64,000 nt of DNA, from positions 1 through 64,000 of the forward strand of contig JAIUOS010000001.1 in NCBI GenBank assembly GCA_020161755.1. The letters run 5' to 3'. This document shows, piece after piece, positions 8,944-16,560 of the stretch. Position 1 is the stretch's first letter. Every line of letters starts with the position of its first letter. Both the position numbers and the translations under genes were made by a program. This stretch comes from Actinomycetota bacterium (GTDB taxonomy: Bacteria > Actinomycetota > Actinomycetes > Propionibacteriales > Propionibacteriaceae). Below the pieces are notes generated by a model. It was not told the DNA's origin. It saw nothing but the letters and a program-made list of their open reading frames with translations, and did not search any database.

Positions 8944-9417
8944 CTACCGGGGCACGTCGTCGCCCGGGAGGTGGTCGGGCGTGGGAGGCGCATCCGGCGG
9001 GACGGCGTCCGGTCGGGTCCGGAACGTGAAGACCCGGTGGAGGACGTAGGTACCGAACGCCTGGACGACGGTCGCGATGGCCTGGGCGGGGATCACCGGG
9101 ATGTGCAGCAGTTCGTGCAGCGTGGGCAGCAGGACGAGGTTCACGCAGAACGCCCCCAGGTAGACCCCGGCGAACCGCAGCAGGCCCGCCCACCAGCCAC
9201 CGGTGAACCGGAAGACCAGCCGACGCTGGAGGATGTAGGCCTGCACGATCGCGATGACGTTCGCCACCACCAGCACCACCAGGTAGTGGGTGACCGTGCC
9301 CAGGGTGAGCTGGAGGGCGACGAAGACCGCGAAGCCGAACGCGGTGTTGACCACACCGACCAGGCCGAACCGGACCATCTCGGCCAGCAGGCCGCGGCGG
9401 TCCCGGGGGCCGGTCAC
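8944..9417 (-). CDS. GtrA-family membrane protein (putative lipid-linked sugar flippase)
   Basis: 157 residues with four hydrophobic segments in the GtrA pattern. EMVRFGLVGVVNTAFGFAVF is the first helix, a second follows from HYLVVLVV, LQRRLVFRF is the conserved basic loop, and FGTYVLHRVFTFR closes the domain. A Pro-rich tail follows. The GTG start at 9417 overlaps the rfbF stop (GTGA). GtrA proteins are proposed to flip undecaprenyl-phosphate-linked sugars for use by outward-facing transferases. Paired here with a GtrB-like GT2 downstream. Confidence 0.82.
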   Translation of the reverse strand: MTGPRDRRGLLAEMVRFGLVGVVNTAFGFAVFVALQLTLGTVTHYLVVLVVANVIAIVQAYILQRRLVFRFTGGWWAGLLRFAGVYLGAFCVNLVLLPTLHELLHIPVIPAQAIATVVQAFGTYVLHRVFTFRTRPDAVPPDAPPTPDHLPGDDVPR

Positions 9418-10190
9418 CAGATCTTCCAGGGAGCCTCGCCCGAGTACCAGTACTCGTTGAGGAGTTGCGACTCGCGGAACGTGTCCATGGGCTGCCAGAA
9501 CCCGTCGTGGCGGTAGGCACCGAGCTGGCGTTCCTCGGCCAGTCGGTTGAGCGGCTGGTCCTCCAGCATCATCTGGTCGGAGTCGCGCAGGTAGTCGAAG
9601 ATGCCGGGCTCGAAGACGAAGAAGCCGGCCGAGACCCAGTCGTCCATCTGCGGCTTCTCGCGGAATTGGCTGACCAGGCCGTCCGGGTCGACGTTGACCA
9701 GACCGAACCGCGACATCGGGCGGACGGTGGGGATCGTGCCCAGCTTGCCGTGGCGCTCGTGGAAGGCGATCAGGTCGGGGATGCTGATGTCGGCCAGGCC
9801 GTCGCCGTAGGTGACCATGAACCGTTCGCCCTGCACGAAGCGTTCGATGCGCTCGACGCGTCCGGCAGTGAGGGTGTCGATGCCGGTGTCGGCGACGGTC
9901 ACCGTCCAGTCGGCCTCGAGATGGGCGTCGTGGATCTGGAGGCTGGAGCGGTCGCCGAGGGTGATCGTGAAGTCGGCGTTCAGGGCGGCGTAGTTGAGGA
10001 AGTAGGACTTGATCTGTTCGCCCTTGTAGCCGGCGCAGATCACGAAGTCGGTGACGCCCTGAGTGGCGAAGATCTTCATCAGGTGCCACAGGATGGGCTT
10101 GCCGCCGATCTCGACCATCGGCTTGGGACGGAACTCGGTCTCCTCCCGCATGCGGGTGCCCTGCCCGCCGGCGAGCAACACTGCCTTCAT
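9414..10190 (-). CDS. rfbF: glucose-1-phosphate cytidylyltransferase
   Basis: A 258-residue nucleotidyltransferase making CDP-glucose from CTP and glucose-1-phosphate, the entry step to the RfbG/RfbH pathway. The N-terminus MKAVLLAGGQGTRMREETEF is the nucleotide-binding signature, RPKPMVEIGGKPILWH is diagnostic for RfbF, and YGDGLADI is the metal/sugar site. It ends WYSGEAPWKIW. It leads the minus-strand operon that converges on the rfbHG operon, so the pathway is split between two transcripts. Confidence 0.95.
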   Translation of the reverse strand: MKAVLLAGGQGTRMREETEFRPKPMVEIGGKPILWHLMKIFATQGVTDFVICAGYKGEQIKSYFLNYAALNADFTITLGDRSSLQIHDAHLEADWTVTVADTGIDTLTAGRVERIERFVQGERFMVTYGDGLADISIPDLIAFHERHGKLGTIPTVRPMSRFGLVNVDPDGLVSQFREKPQMDDWVSAGFFVFEPGIFDYLRDSDQMMLEDQPLNRLAEERQLGAYRHDGFWQPMDTFRESQLLNEYWYSGEAPWKIW

Positions 10191-10367
10191 CCCACGCGGC
10201 CCTTTCCGGTGTGACGCCCGTCGGCGCCGCGCCCAGCCTCGCAGCAGGGGCCGTCCTCAGCAAGAAGGCGCGAGGAGGCGGGAGGATTTGCCCTCTCGAC
10301 GGCTGGCTTCAGGCGGCGGGTCGTATCTCCCGCCGAATCCGGGGCGGATGCTCTCGCTGGTCCAGCC
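10191..10367. other. intergenic gap with an imperfect hairpin
   Basis: No gene is seen. GGCGGGAGGAT at about 10277-10287 and ATCTCCCGCC at about 10325-10334 form an imperfect stem around a GC-rich loop. The gap holds the rfbF promoter and the 3' end of the hydrolase transcript. No U-tract is visible, so a terminator call is not made. Confidence 0.3.
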
Positions 10368-11234
10368 TCAGTCGGCCAGGACCTCCCGCAGCCGGGCGGC
10401 GAAGGCCTCCGGTTGCCCGGCGTAGGGCCCGTCGCCACCGACGAATCCACCGTGGTGGCTGGGGAACATCACGAGGTCGGTGCCCAGCCGGGCCGCGATG
10501 CCGGCCGCCGCGCGTCCGGGGATCATGGTGCGCGACTGCTCCCCGGCGGCCAGCACGACCCGGGTGGGGGCGTCGGTCAGCGCGTTCGGCAGCAGCTGGT
10601 ACGCGGTGACCTCGTCGGAGACACCGGACAGCAGGACGTCGTCGCGTGCGCCGTCGTCCTCGGTGGGCAGCCCGAACATGGCCGGGTCGGGGGCGGGCTG
10701 GTCGAGGATCTCCGGCGGCAGTTCGCCCGAGACCGAGGTGAGCGCGATGAACCGGGCCATGCCGGCGCCGAACCCGGCACGGTGGTAGTCCTCGGACACC
10801 TTGGCGAAGGCTGCTTGGGCGACCTCGGCGTCCGGGAGCGCCTCGAGCACCGGCGGCTCGTGCGCCACCAGCACCGCCACGTCGTCGGGGTACAGCGAGA
10901 CCAGCGCCAGCCCGGTGACCGCGCCGCCGCTGCTGCCGAACACGTCCACCGGGCCGCCGCCGAGCTCGCCGATCAGCCGGTGCACATCCTCGGCGTTCAT
11001 GCGCGGGCTGTGCTCGGCGTCCACGACCTCGCTGCGCGCGCAGCCGCGCGGGTCGTAGGTGACGACCGTCCGGTCGGGGAAGTGGGCGGCGAGGTCGGCG
11101 AAGCCGTCCGCGGCCATGGGGTGGCCGATCATGACCAGCGGACGCGTGCCGTCCGCGGGGGGCAGCGGCCCGCGGACGTCGTAGACCAGCACGCCGCCGG
11201 GGACCTCGAGGATGTGGGTGTCGATCGCCACCAT
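10368..11234 (-). CDS. alpha/beta hydrolase
   Basis: 288 residues from the ATG at 11234. LVMIGHPMAADGF carries the oxyanion HG-type turn, VVTYDPRGCARSE follows, and VFGSSGGAVTGLAL gives the nucleophile elbow G-x-S-x-G. HHGGFVGGDGPYAG supplies the late His. There is no signal peptide. The fold and triad are clear but the substrate is not. An AAAGGG sequence precedes the start. It stands alone, with a DUF1801 gene upstream on the same strand about 90 bp away. Confidence 0.82.
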   Translation of the reverse strand: MVAIDTHILEVPGGVLVYDVRGPLPPADGTRPLVMIGHPMAADGFADLAAHFPDRTVVTYDPRGCARSEVVDAEHSPRMNAEDVHRLIGELGGGPVDVFGSSGGAVTGLALVSLYPDDVAVLVAHEPPVLEALPDAEVAQAAFAKVSEDYHRAGFGAGMARFIALTSVSGELPPEILDQPAPDPAMFGLPTEDDGARDDVLLSGVSDEVTAYQLLPNALTDAPTRVVLAAGEQSRTMIPGRAAAGIAARLGTDLVMFPSHHGGFVGGDGPYAGQPEAFAARLREVLAD

Positions 11235-11322
11235 GTGCGCCCTTTCGCTGTCGCCCAGTTCCTCGCCACCATTGCCGACGTCCCGGGCACGGGCAACCGC
11301 GCACTTCTGCTGCCGTGGCCGG

Positions 11323-11748
11323 TCAGGGCTGGGCGGGCAACTGGCGCGCGGCCTCGGCGAGCATCTCGCGGACCTCGGCCGCGTCCAGGCTGTCGGGTGA
11401 GGCGAACGTGATCGCCGCCGACCCGACCCGCACCTTGCCGAGCGAGGCGCCGTAGGCCTGGCCGAGGTAGCGGCCGTCCCGGACCGCGTTGACGTAGAGG
11501 CTGAAGTGGCGCTTCTGCAGCGCGAGGCCCACCAGGAACCACTCGACGGTCTTGCCGCGCGGCCGCTGCTGGCGGAGGTCGCCGTAGCCGATGATCGCCT
11601 GCTCGCCGCCGCCCCAGAAGTCTCCGCGCCACAGGACGCGGCCGGCGTCCGGGAGCGCCTCGCGCACCAGCGCGTCCAGCCTGGCCATCGCCTCGGGCTG
11701 GCCACAGCCGGCGATGAAGAGGTCGACGTCCTCCCCGGTTCGTTCCAT
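11323..11748 (-). CDS. DUF1801 domain protein
   Basis: 141 residues. The pattern matches DUF1801/YdhG-like proteins: an N-terminal helix (EAMARLDALVREALPDAGRV), then LWRGDFWGGGEQAIIGYGDL, EWFLVGLALQKRHFSLYV and a C-terminal helical part. These small cytoplasmic proteins have a frataxin-like fold and no established function. It has its own upstream gap containing a copy of the GGGGACAGTCCCC palindrome, and precedes the hydrolase gene on the same strand. Confidence 0.75.
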   Translation of the reverse strand: MERTGEDVDLFIAGCGQPEAMARLDALVREALPDAGRVLWRGDFWGGGEQAIIGYGDLRQQRPRGKTVEWFLVGLALQKRHFSLYVNAVRDGRYLGQAYGASLGKVRVGSAAITFASPDSLDAAEVREMLAEAARQLPAQP

Positions 11749-11841
11749 GTCGCCCCCCTCCGCGACGCCCCTGCCGTCATCATCACACCGCGACGCGCGG
11801 CTCGCGATCAGCAGAAGTCGGACGGTGGCACCGCGTCATCC

Positions 11842-11876
11842 GTGGACCAAAAGGGGACAGTCCCCTTTCGGTCCAC
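11842..11876. repeat. GGGGAC(A/T)GTCCCC palindrome, copy 1
   Basis: A near-perfect 35-bp inverted repeat with 13-bp core GGGGACAGTCCCC, flanked by A/T runs and outer arms GTGGACC/GGTCCAC. It lies in the divergent gap between the DUF1801 gene and the PopR-like gene. This is one of thirteen copies in the window. Confidence 0.95.
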
Positions 11877-11914
11877 TTCGGGACGGGCTGGGGAGCCGGA
11901 ACTAGAGTTGCGCC

Positions 11915-12232
11915 ATGGGAGAGGTACTGCCGTTCCGGGGGACGGCTGAGCCGCGCCCGCGTCCCGAGCCGCTGTGGCGGGAGGCCATCGGCGAACAGCT
12001 CCGCGAGGAGCGGGCCGCCCGCGGCGAACGGCTGGCGGACGTGGCCGGACGCGCCGGCGTCTCCCCGCAGTACCTGTCCGAACTCGAGCGCGGCCTCAAG
12101 GAGCCGTCCTCCGAGGTGCTCGCCGCGCTCGCCGGCGCCCTGCGGCTGCGCGTCGCCGACCTCACGTCCGGGGCGGCGTCCCGGCTGTCGACGATGCCGG
12201 CCTTCCGCGGCCCGGTCTGCCTTGCGGCCTGA
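11915..12232 (+). CDS. XRE-family regulator, ClgR/PopR-like, with Ala-Ala tail
   Basis: 105 residues with one Cro/CI helix-turn-helix: LREERAARGERLADVAGRAG, then VSPQYLSELERGLKEPSSEV as the recognition helix region, as in ClgR and PopR. In actinobacteria these proteins activate clp protease genes and are themselves degraded by ClpP through a C-terminal Ala-Ala degron. This protein ends VCLAA, and the gene converges on a clpP pair, so a PopR-like role is likely. The start is short-leader: a TAGAGT -10-like hexamer at 11904-11909 is only a few bases from the ATG at 11915. Confidence 0.85.
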   Translation: MGEVLPFRGTAEPRPRPEPLWREAIGEQLREERAARGERLADVAGRAGVSPQYLSELERGLKEPSSEVLAALAGALRLRVADLTSGAASRLSTMPAFRGPVCLAA

Positions 12233-12240
12233 TCCGGAAC

Positions 12241-12364
12241 GAAAGGGGACAGTCCCCGTCTTCGGCGTGGTGGACCAAAAGGGGACAGTCCCCGTCTTCG
12301 GCGTGGTGGACCAAAAGGGGACTGTCCCCTTTTGGTCCGAAAGGAAAGGGGACAGTCCCCTTTC
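12241..12364. repeat. cluster of four GGGGAC(A/T)GTCCCC palindromes, 36-bp period
   Basis: Cores begin at 12245, 12281 and 12317, exactly 36 bp apart. The spacer CGTCTTCGGCGTGGTGGACC is duplicated between the first two intervals. A fourth core (12344-12364) follows. Copy three (12308-12338) is a full 31-bp palindrome. The array fills the convergent gap between the PopR-like gene and clpP and may act as a bidirectional terminator. Confidence 0.95.
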
Positions 12365-12372
12365 ATTCCGGA

Positions 12373-12969
12373 TCAGGCGTCGGGCATCGCGGTCAGGACG
12401 CGGTCCACCACCCCGAAGGCGACGGCCTGGTCGGGGGTCAGGGTCAGGTCGCGTTCAGTGTCCTCGCGCAGCTGCTCTGGCGTGCGTCCGGTGTGCGTGC
12501 TGAGCAGCAGCTCCTGGAGCGCCCGGACGCGGGCCACCTCGTCGGCCTCGAGGATCAGGTCGGGGATCGCGCCGCGTCCCTGGGTCGCCGGGGCGTGGAT
12601 GACCACGCGTCCGTGCGGCAGGATCTGGCGGTGCCCGGGAGCCCCGCCGGCCAGCAGCACCGCGGCGCTCGCCACCACCTGGCCCACGCACGTCGTCTCC
12701 ACCGGCGGACGCACGAACTGCATCGCGTCGTAGATCGCCAGCGTCGCCGGGATCGAGCCGCCCTCGCTGTTGAGGTACAGCGAGATCGGGGTGTCCGGGT
12801 TCTCGTTGGCCAGGTGCAGCAGCTGCGCGATCACCGCGTTCGCCACCCCGTCGTCGATGCCGGTGCCCAGGTAGATGATGCGGTCGGCCAGCAGCCGGCT
12901 GTAGATGTCGACCGTCCGCTCGCCGTTGTTCGTGCGCGTCGTGACGTAAGGGATGGTGTAGCTGCTCAT
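12373..12969 (-). CDS. clpP: ATP-dependent Clp protease proteolytic subunit, accessory (ClpP3/4 type)
   Basis: 198 residues, start ATG 12969 overlapping the upstream clpP stop (ATGA). The Ser site is in TTCVGQVVASAAVLLAGG, a variant of the usual GxAASMxA. The His is in ILPHGRVVIHAP, and the Asp follows in REDTERDLTLTPDQAVAFGV. All three catalytic residues appear present. The pairing of two divergent ClpP paralogues next to a PopR-like gene resembles the clpP3-clpP4 operon of Streptomyces rather than the essential clpP1P2-clpX unit. It probably forms a mixed ClpP tetradecamer with the next protein. Confidence 0.88.
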   Translation of the reverse strand: MSSYTIPYVTTRTNNGERTVDIYSRLLADRIIYLGTGIDDGVANAVIAQLLHLANENPDTPISLYLNSEGGSIPATLAIYDAMQFVRPPVETTCVGQVVASAAVLLAGGAPGHRQILPHGRVVIHAPATQGRGAIPDLILEADEVARVRALQELLLSTHTGRTPEQLREDTERDLTLTPDQAVAFGVVDRVLTAMPDA

Positions 12970-13580
12970 GCGGTCTGCCCCAGGCCGATGGTGCGCGAGC
13001 GTCCGGGCAGGACGTCCTCGAGCGAGGTGATGATGTGGTCGACGAAGCCGTACGCGAGCGCCTCGGACGCGCTGAACCACCGGTCGCGTCGCGAGTCGGC
13101 CTCGATCCGCGCCACCGACTGGCCGGTGTCCTCGGCGATGAGGCCCAGCACGGTGTCGCGGGTGCGACGCAGGTCGTCGGCCTGGATCGCGATGTCCATC
13201 GCCGTCCCGCCGATGCCCGCCGACCCCTGGTGCAGCAGCACCCGGGCGTGCGGCATGGCGAACCGGCGTCCCCGCGTCCCCGACGAGAGCAGGAACTGGC
13301 CGGCGCTGTACGCCATGCCCAGGTTGATCGTCACCACGTCGTTCGGGATCGCGCGCATGCAGTCGCGGATGGCGAGCATGCCGGGCACCGAGCCGCCCGG
13401 GGAGTTGATCAGGAAACGGATGTCGGCCTTCGGATCCAGGCCGCTCAGCACCAGTAGCGCGTTGCACAGCCGGTTGGTGTTCGCGTCTTCCAGCGGCTCG
13501 CCGAGCAGGATCGTGCGCTGCTCGAACAGCCGGTCGTACAACTCGTGGTCGAGGTGCAGCAGGGTGTTCGCTTCGCTCAT
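12966..13580 (-). CDS. clpP: ATP-dependent Clp protease proteolytic subunit, accessory (ClpP3/4 type)
   Basis: 204 residues. LFEQRTILLGEPLEDANTN is the start of the ClpP fold and FLINSPGGSVPGMLAIRD is the oxyanion loop region. The active Ser lies in LGMAYSAGQFLLSSG, the His in HARVLLHQGSAG and the Asp in EADSRRDRWFSASEA. It is the first gene of a two-gene operon with the other ClpP. The upstream 84 bp hold an imperfect dyad (CTGCTGTCGGCAG, 13623-13635) that could be the operator of the neighbouring PopR-like regulator; that is an inference. Confidence 0.9.
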   Translation of the reverse strand: MSEANTLLHLDHELYDRLFEQRTILLGEPLEDANTNRLCNALLVLSGLDPKADIRFLINSPGGSVPGMLAIRDCMRAIPNDVVTINLGMAYSAGQFLLSSGTRGRRFAMPHARVLLHQGSAGIGGTAMDIAIQADDLRRTRDTVLGLIAEDTGQSVARIEADSRRDRWFSASEALAYGFVDHIITSLEDVLPGRSRTIGLGQTA

Positions 13581-13664
13581 GCTCCCAGCGTCGCGTCCGG
13601 GGACGGCCGGGACGAGGGCGCGCTGCTGTCGGCAGATCCGCTCACGGCGGAACGGGCGGACGGG

Positions 13665-14129
13665 CTACCAGCCGCGGGTGTCGGGCCCGCCCTTGAACGG
13701 GCCGGTGACGTCGGCGGTGATCCAGCCGCCGTAGAAGCCGCCGGGCTGCGGGGTCACGCGCTCGCCGTCGACGAAGCAGCCGTCCGTCCGTCCGGCGTAG
13801 AGGGCGACGTGGCCGGTCAGCATCTCGAAACCGGGCGACGGGTTCGGGTAGTACCAGGCCGCCCGGGGTTCGGTGCGGTCGTCGACGACGAGGTCGAGGT
13901 ACAGCGCTGCGCCCTTCCACTCGCAGAACGAGTGCCCGCTTCCCGGCTGCAGGACGCCCGCGGCGAACGCCTCGCGCGGCAGGTAGTAGGTGGGGGGATG
14001 GCTCGTCTCCAGCACCTGCCAGCTGGTCGACGTCCGGCAGATCACCACACCGCCCACGTGCACCTCGATCGGCAGGCTGCACGCCCGCACGGCCGGCGGA
14101 CGCGGGTAGTCCCACACGGATTCGGCCAT
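13665..14129 (-). CDS. DUF427 domain protein
   Basis: 154 residues from the ATG at 14129. It has the DUF427 pattern: ESVWDYPRPPAVRACSLPI, then a beta-rich core with ETSHPPTYYLPREAF, HSFCEWKGAALYLDLVV and AAWYYPNPSPGFEMLTGHVA. Small single-domain proteins of this family are widespread in actinobacteria, and their biochemical role is not known. It is predicted cytoplasmic. It precedes the clpP operon on the same strand with an 84-bp gap. Confidence 0.85.
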   Translation of the reverse strand: MAESVWDYPRPPAVRACSLPIEVHVGGVVICRTSTSWQVLETSHPPTYYLPREAFAAGVLQPGSGHSFCEWKGAALYLDLVVDDRTEPRAAWYYPNPSPGFEMLTGHVALYAGRTDGCFVDGERVTPQPGGFYGGWITADVTGPFKGGPDTRGW

Positions 14130-14154
14130 GCAGCCAGCGTAAGCCCGACCCGGG

Positions 14155-14745
14155 TCAGGGCTGCCGGGGCGGCAGCACCGGCCACTCCTCCGGCTCGGCC
14201 GGCAGGACGGGCCAAGGCTCACCGTCCTCGTGCGAACGGACGTCGGCGACCCTCGGCTCGACCTCGCGCGGCGCCGGCAGCGTCGGGGTCATGAACGCCC
14301 TCAGCTCGGGCTTCGCCTCGGCCAGCAGCGCCTGCTCACGGGCCGCCGAGCGAGCCAGGGCGTTGCCCGTCGTCGGTGTCCACCAGTTGTGCAGGCGCGT
14401 CAGCTCGCGGTGGAGGGCCTGCGCCTGCGGACCGGAGATCCGCCACATGCCGGGCTTGACCTCCCTACCGAGAGCGACGGCCGCCCGGGTCATGGCGTCC
14501 GCCAGCACCGGGTCGGTGAGCGCCACCCGCTGCTGCCACTGGCGCAGGGCGTTGGGCACGATGATCGCGAGGGGGAGCAGCCCGAACGGGAACGGCCCGT
14601 CGGAGTACACCGACCAGAAGATCGCGCCCAGTCCGAGCCCGGCCGCGACCCACCCGGCGACGACCGGCCAGGAGAAGTAGCGCACCGAAACCACCCCGGC
14701 TCCGCCCTGGGAGCGGTCGGCGAGCACCACGTCCAGATGCCTCAT
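14155..14745 (-). CDS. membrane-anchored hypothetical protein
   Basis: 196 residues, start ATG 14745 overlapping the upstream YdcF-type gene by one base (TGATG). Two close hydrophobic segments near residues 25-60 (VVAGWVAAGLGLGAIFWSVY; FGLLPLAIIVPNAL) are followed by a soluble, charged C-terminal part with a Pro-rich end (EPEEWPVLPPRQP). It resembles small actinobacterial membrane proteins of unknown function. Translational coupling to the YdcF gene suggests a shared envelope role. Confidence 0.65.
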   Translation of the reverse strand: MRHLDVVLADRSQGGAGVVSVRYFSWPVVAGWVAAGLGLGAIFWSVYSDGPFPFGLLPLAIIVPNALRQWQQRVALTDPVLADAMTRAAVALGREVKPGMWRISGPQAQALHRELTRLHNWWTPTTGNALARSAAREQALLAEAKPELRAFMTPTLPAPREVEPRVADVRSHEDGEPWPVLPAEPEEWPVLPPRQP

Positions 14746-15509
14746 CAGAACCCCTTCGTGAGCCACTGGCCCACCACGAGCAGGTCCTCGCGCAGGTAGT
14801 TGGCCGGCCAGAAGTACCACGGCGTCCGACTGCTGACGTGGTCGGCGGCCAGACCCGCCGCGGCGGCCAGGCGTCCGGCCCGGTAGACGTGGAACTCGTC
14901 GGTGACGAAGGCCACCCGGTAGCCGGACGGCAGCCGCCGGTCGAGCAGTGCCTTCGCGAACGCGAAGTTCTCCTCGGTGGACGCGGCCCGGTCCTCCAGC
15001 ACGATGGACGCCTCCGGCACCCCCTGGGTGAGCAGGTACGCCTTCATGGCGACGCCTTCGGGCAGGTTCTCCTGCGGCCCCTGTCCCCCGCTCACCACGA
15101 CCAGGGCCTTCGGGTTGCGCTGGTGGTAGGCGACCGCGCGGTCGAGCCGCGACGTCAGCGTCCGGGACAGTTCGTCGCCGTGCACCGCGGCTCCCAGGAC
15201 GATCACCGCGTCCTCGTCGTAGCGGGCGGTCTCACTCGTCCCCGTCCAGGCCAGGAAGCACGACACCGCCAGCACCCAGCCCAGCAGCAGCACCGCCATC
15301 ACGTTCAGCCAGCGCAGGTGGCGCACCCTGGGGAGCCAGAAGCCCCAGGCCAGCAGCCCGAGCCCGAGCCCGGCGGCCATCGCGGTGCCGACGGTCAGGT
15401 TGGCGGTCACGGCCAGCCAGGCGGCGTTGGCGGTCAGGCCCGCGCCGAGCACGAGGAGCAGGACGCGCACCGTCCGCGCCCACAGCCCGTCCGTCGCCCA
15501 CCCCGCCAT
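14745..15509 (-). CDS. YdcF/SanA-family (DUF218) membrane protein
   Basis: 254 residues. Three N-terminal hydrophobic helices (from WARTVRVLLLVLGAG, GTAMAAGLGLGLLAWGFW and LNVMAVLLLGWVLAVSCFL) lead to a DUF218 domain with AVIVLGAAVHGDELSRTL, ALVVVSGGQGPQENLPEG, EDRAASTEENFAFAKALL and VAFVTDEFHVYRAG. These motifs match YdcF/SanA/ElyC proteins, which are linked to envelope and undecaprenyl-phosphate homeostasis in other bacteria. The downstream membrane gene overlaps it. Confidence 0.85.
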   Translation of the reverse strand: MAGWATDGLWARTVRVLLLVLGAGLTANAAWLAVTANLTVGTAMAAGLGLGLLAWGFWLPRVRHLRWLNVMAVLLLGWVLAVSCFLAWTGTSETARYDEDAVIVLGAAVHGDELSRTLTSRLDRAVAYHQRNPKALVVVSGGQGPQENLPEGVAMKAYLLTQGVPEASIVLEDRAASTEENFAFAKALLDRRLPSGYRVAFVTDEFHVYRAGRLAAAAGLAADHVSSRTPWYFWPANYLREDLLVVGQWLTKGF

Positions 15510-15546
15510 GCAGCCACCCTACGGGGCGATCGCCACCCCCCGAACG

Positions 15547-15690
15547 GAAAGGGGACAGTCCCCTTTCCCCGCCGGACGGCGGACGGTGGACGCGCCGCGT
15601 CCGCGCGAAACAAAAGGGGACAGTCCCCATTTCGTTTCTGCGAAGCCTGAGCCCCGTCCGGACCGAAAGGGGACTGTCCCCTTTTGGTCC
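15547..15690. repeat. three GGGGAC(A/T)GTCCCC palindromes
   Basis: Copies at 15547-15567, 15607-15638 (arms GAAAC/GTTTC) and 15660-15690 (arms GGACC/GGTCC). The central base is A, A and T. They fill the gap between the 3' end of the antiterminator gene and the upstream part of the YdcF gene, on the same transcription strand. Confidence 0.95.
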
Positions 15691-15692
15691 GG

Positions 15693-16541
15693 TCAGGTCG
15701 TGGACGGGTCGAAGTCGGCCGCGACCCGGGCGACGTGCAGCGCGAGGTAGGACACCTCGTCGTCGGTGAGGGCAGAGCCCAGCCGCAGTTCCAGCAGCGC
15801 GGCGAGCCGCACCGCGCACTCGGCGGCGTCCGGGTAGGCCTGCCGGATCGCGGCCCCCACCGCCGAGTGCTCCTCGCTCAGCTGGCGTTGCTGGTGGATC
15901 CGGACGAACAGGTAGCGCAGGTGGGTGATGAACCGGCCCGTGCTCACGCTTCCGGTGTCGAGGTCGAGCCCGTACGTCTGCTCGATCACCGCCACCATCT
16001 GCTGGATGACGCCGGTCATCTTGTAGGTGTAGGACAGGTCGCCGGTGGCGAACCCCGCGTTCACCAGGTGTAACGCCAGCCCGACGGCCTCCACCATCGG
16101 CAGGTCCGCCCCGGCGCGGGTGTTGATCGCCGTGAGCAGCGCCTGCGCCTGCGCGAACTCCTCGGCGTACAGGTGCTGCACCTCCGCGAGCAGCGGATAC
16201 TCCAGGTCCATGCCGATCGCGACCCGTCGCAGGGCGAAGCTCACGTGGTCGGCCAGGGCGATCACCAGGGACGGGTTGCGCGACACAGCGTCCAGACCGA
16301 CCTCGGTGAGCGCGTCCCCGACCAGCTGGATGTGCTCGGGCGGGATGCCGGCCAGCAGGCCGGCGAGGTGGTCGGGATCGCGTCCGTCCACCGGGACGAA
16401 CGTCCGCACCACCTTCGCCTGGTCGACGGCCTGACCCGGCCGGGCCTGGAAGCCCAGGCCACGGCCGGTCAGGATCACCTCGCGTCCGCCCTCGTCCAGC
16501 GCAAGGACGAGGTTGTTGTTGAAGACGCGTGCGATCTCCAT
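15693..16541 (-). CDS. licT: BglG/LicT-family transcriptional antiterminator
   Basis: 282 residues in three modules. The N-terminal RNA-binding CAT domain starts MEIARVFNNNLVLALDEGG, with GRGLGF and FVPVDG typical of the family. PRD1 (about 70-170) contains LADHVSFALRR and YPLLAEVQHLYAEEF. PRD2 (about 175-282) contains GFATGDLSYTYKMTG and FITHLRYLFVRIHQQ. PTS phosphorylation of PRD histidines controls dimerisation and RNA binding. The target is the RAT site in the leader of the upstream PTS gene at 18687-18718. Unusually, the regulator is downstream of the EII gene it should control. Confidence 0.92.
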   Translation of the reverse strand: MEIARVFNNNLVLALDEGGREVILTGRGLGFQARPGQAVDQAKVVRTFVPVDGRDPDHLAGLLAGIPPEHIQLVGDALTEVGLDAVSRNPSLVIALADHVSFALRRVAIGMDLEYPLLAEVQHLYAEEFAQAQALLTAINTRAGADLPMVEAVGLALHLVNAGFATGDLSYTYKMTGVIQQMVAVIEQTYGLDLDTGSVSTGRFITHLRYLFVRIHQQRQLSEEHSAVGAAIRQAYPDAAECAVRLAALLELRLGSALTDDEVSYLALHVARVAADFDPSTT

Positions 16542-16560
16542 GTCAGGCCACGGGCTCCTC

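Noticed and set aside
12241-12364. CRISPR-like repeat array
   Set aside because: The period is regular but the spacers are identical rather than unique and each unit is itself a palindrome of a family dispersed across the window; no cas genes are present.
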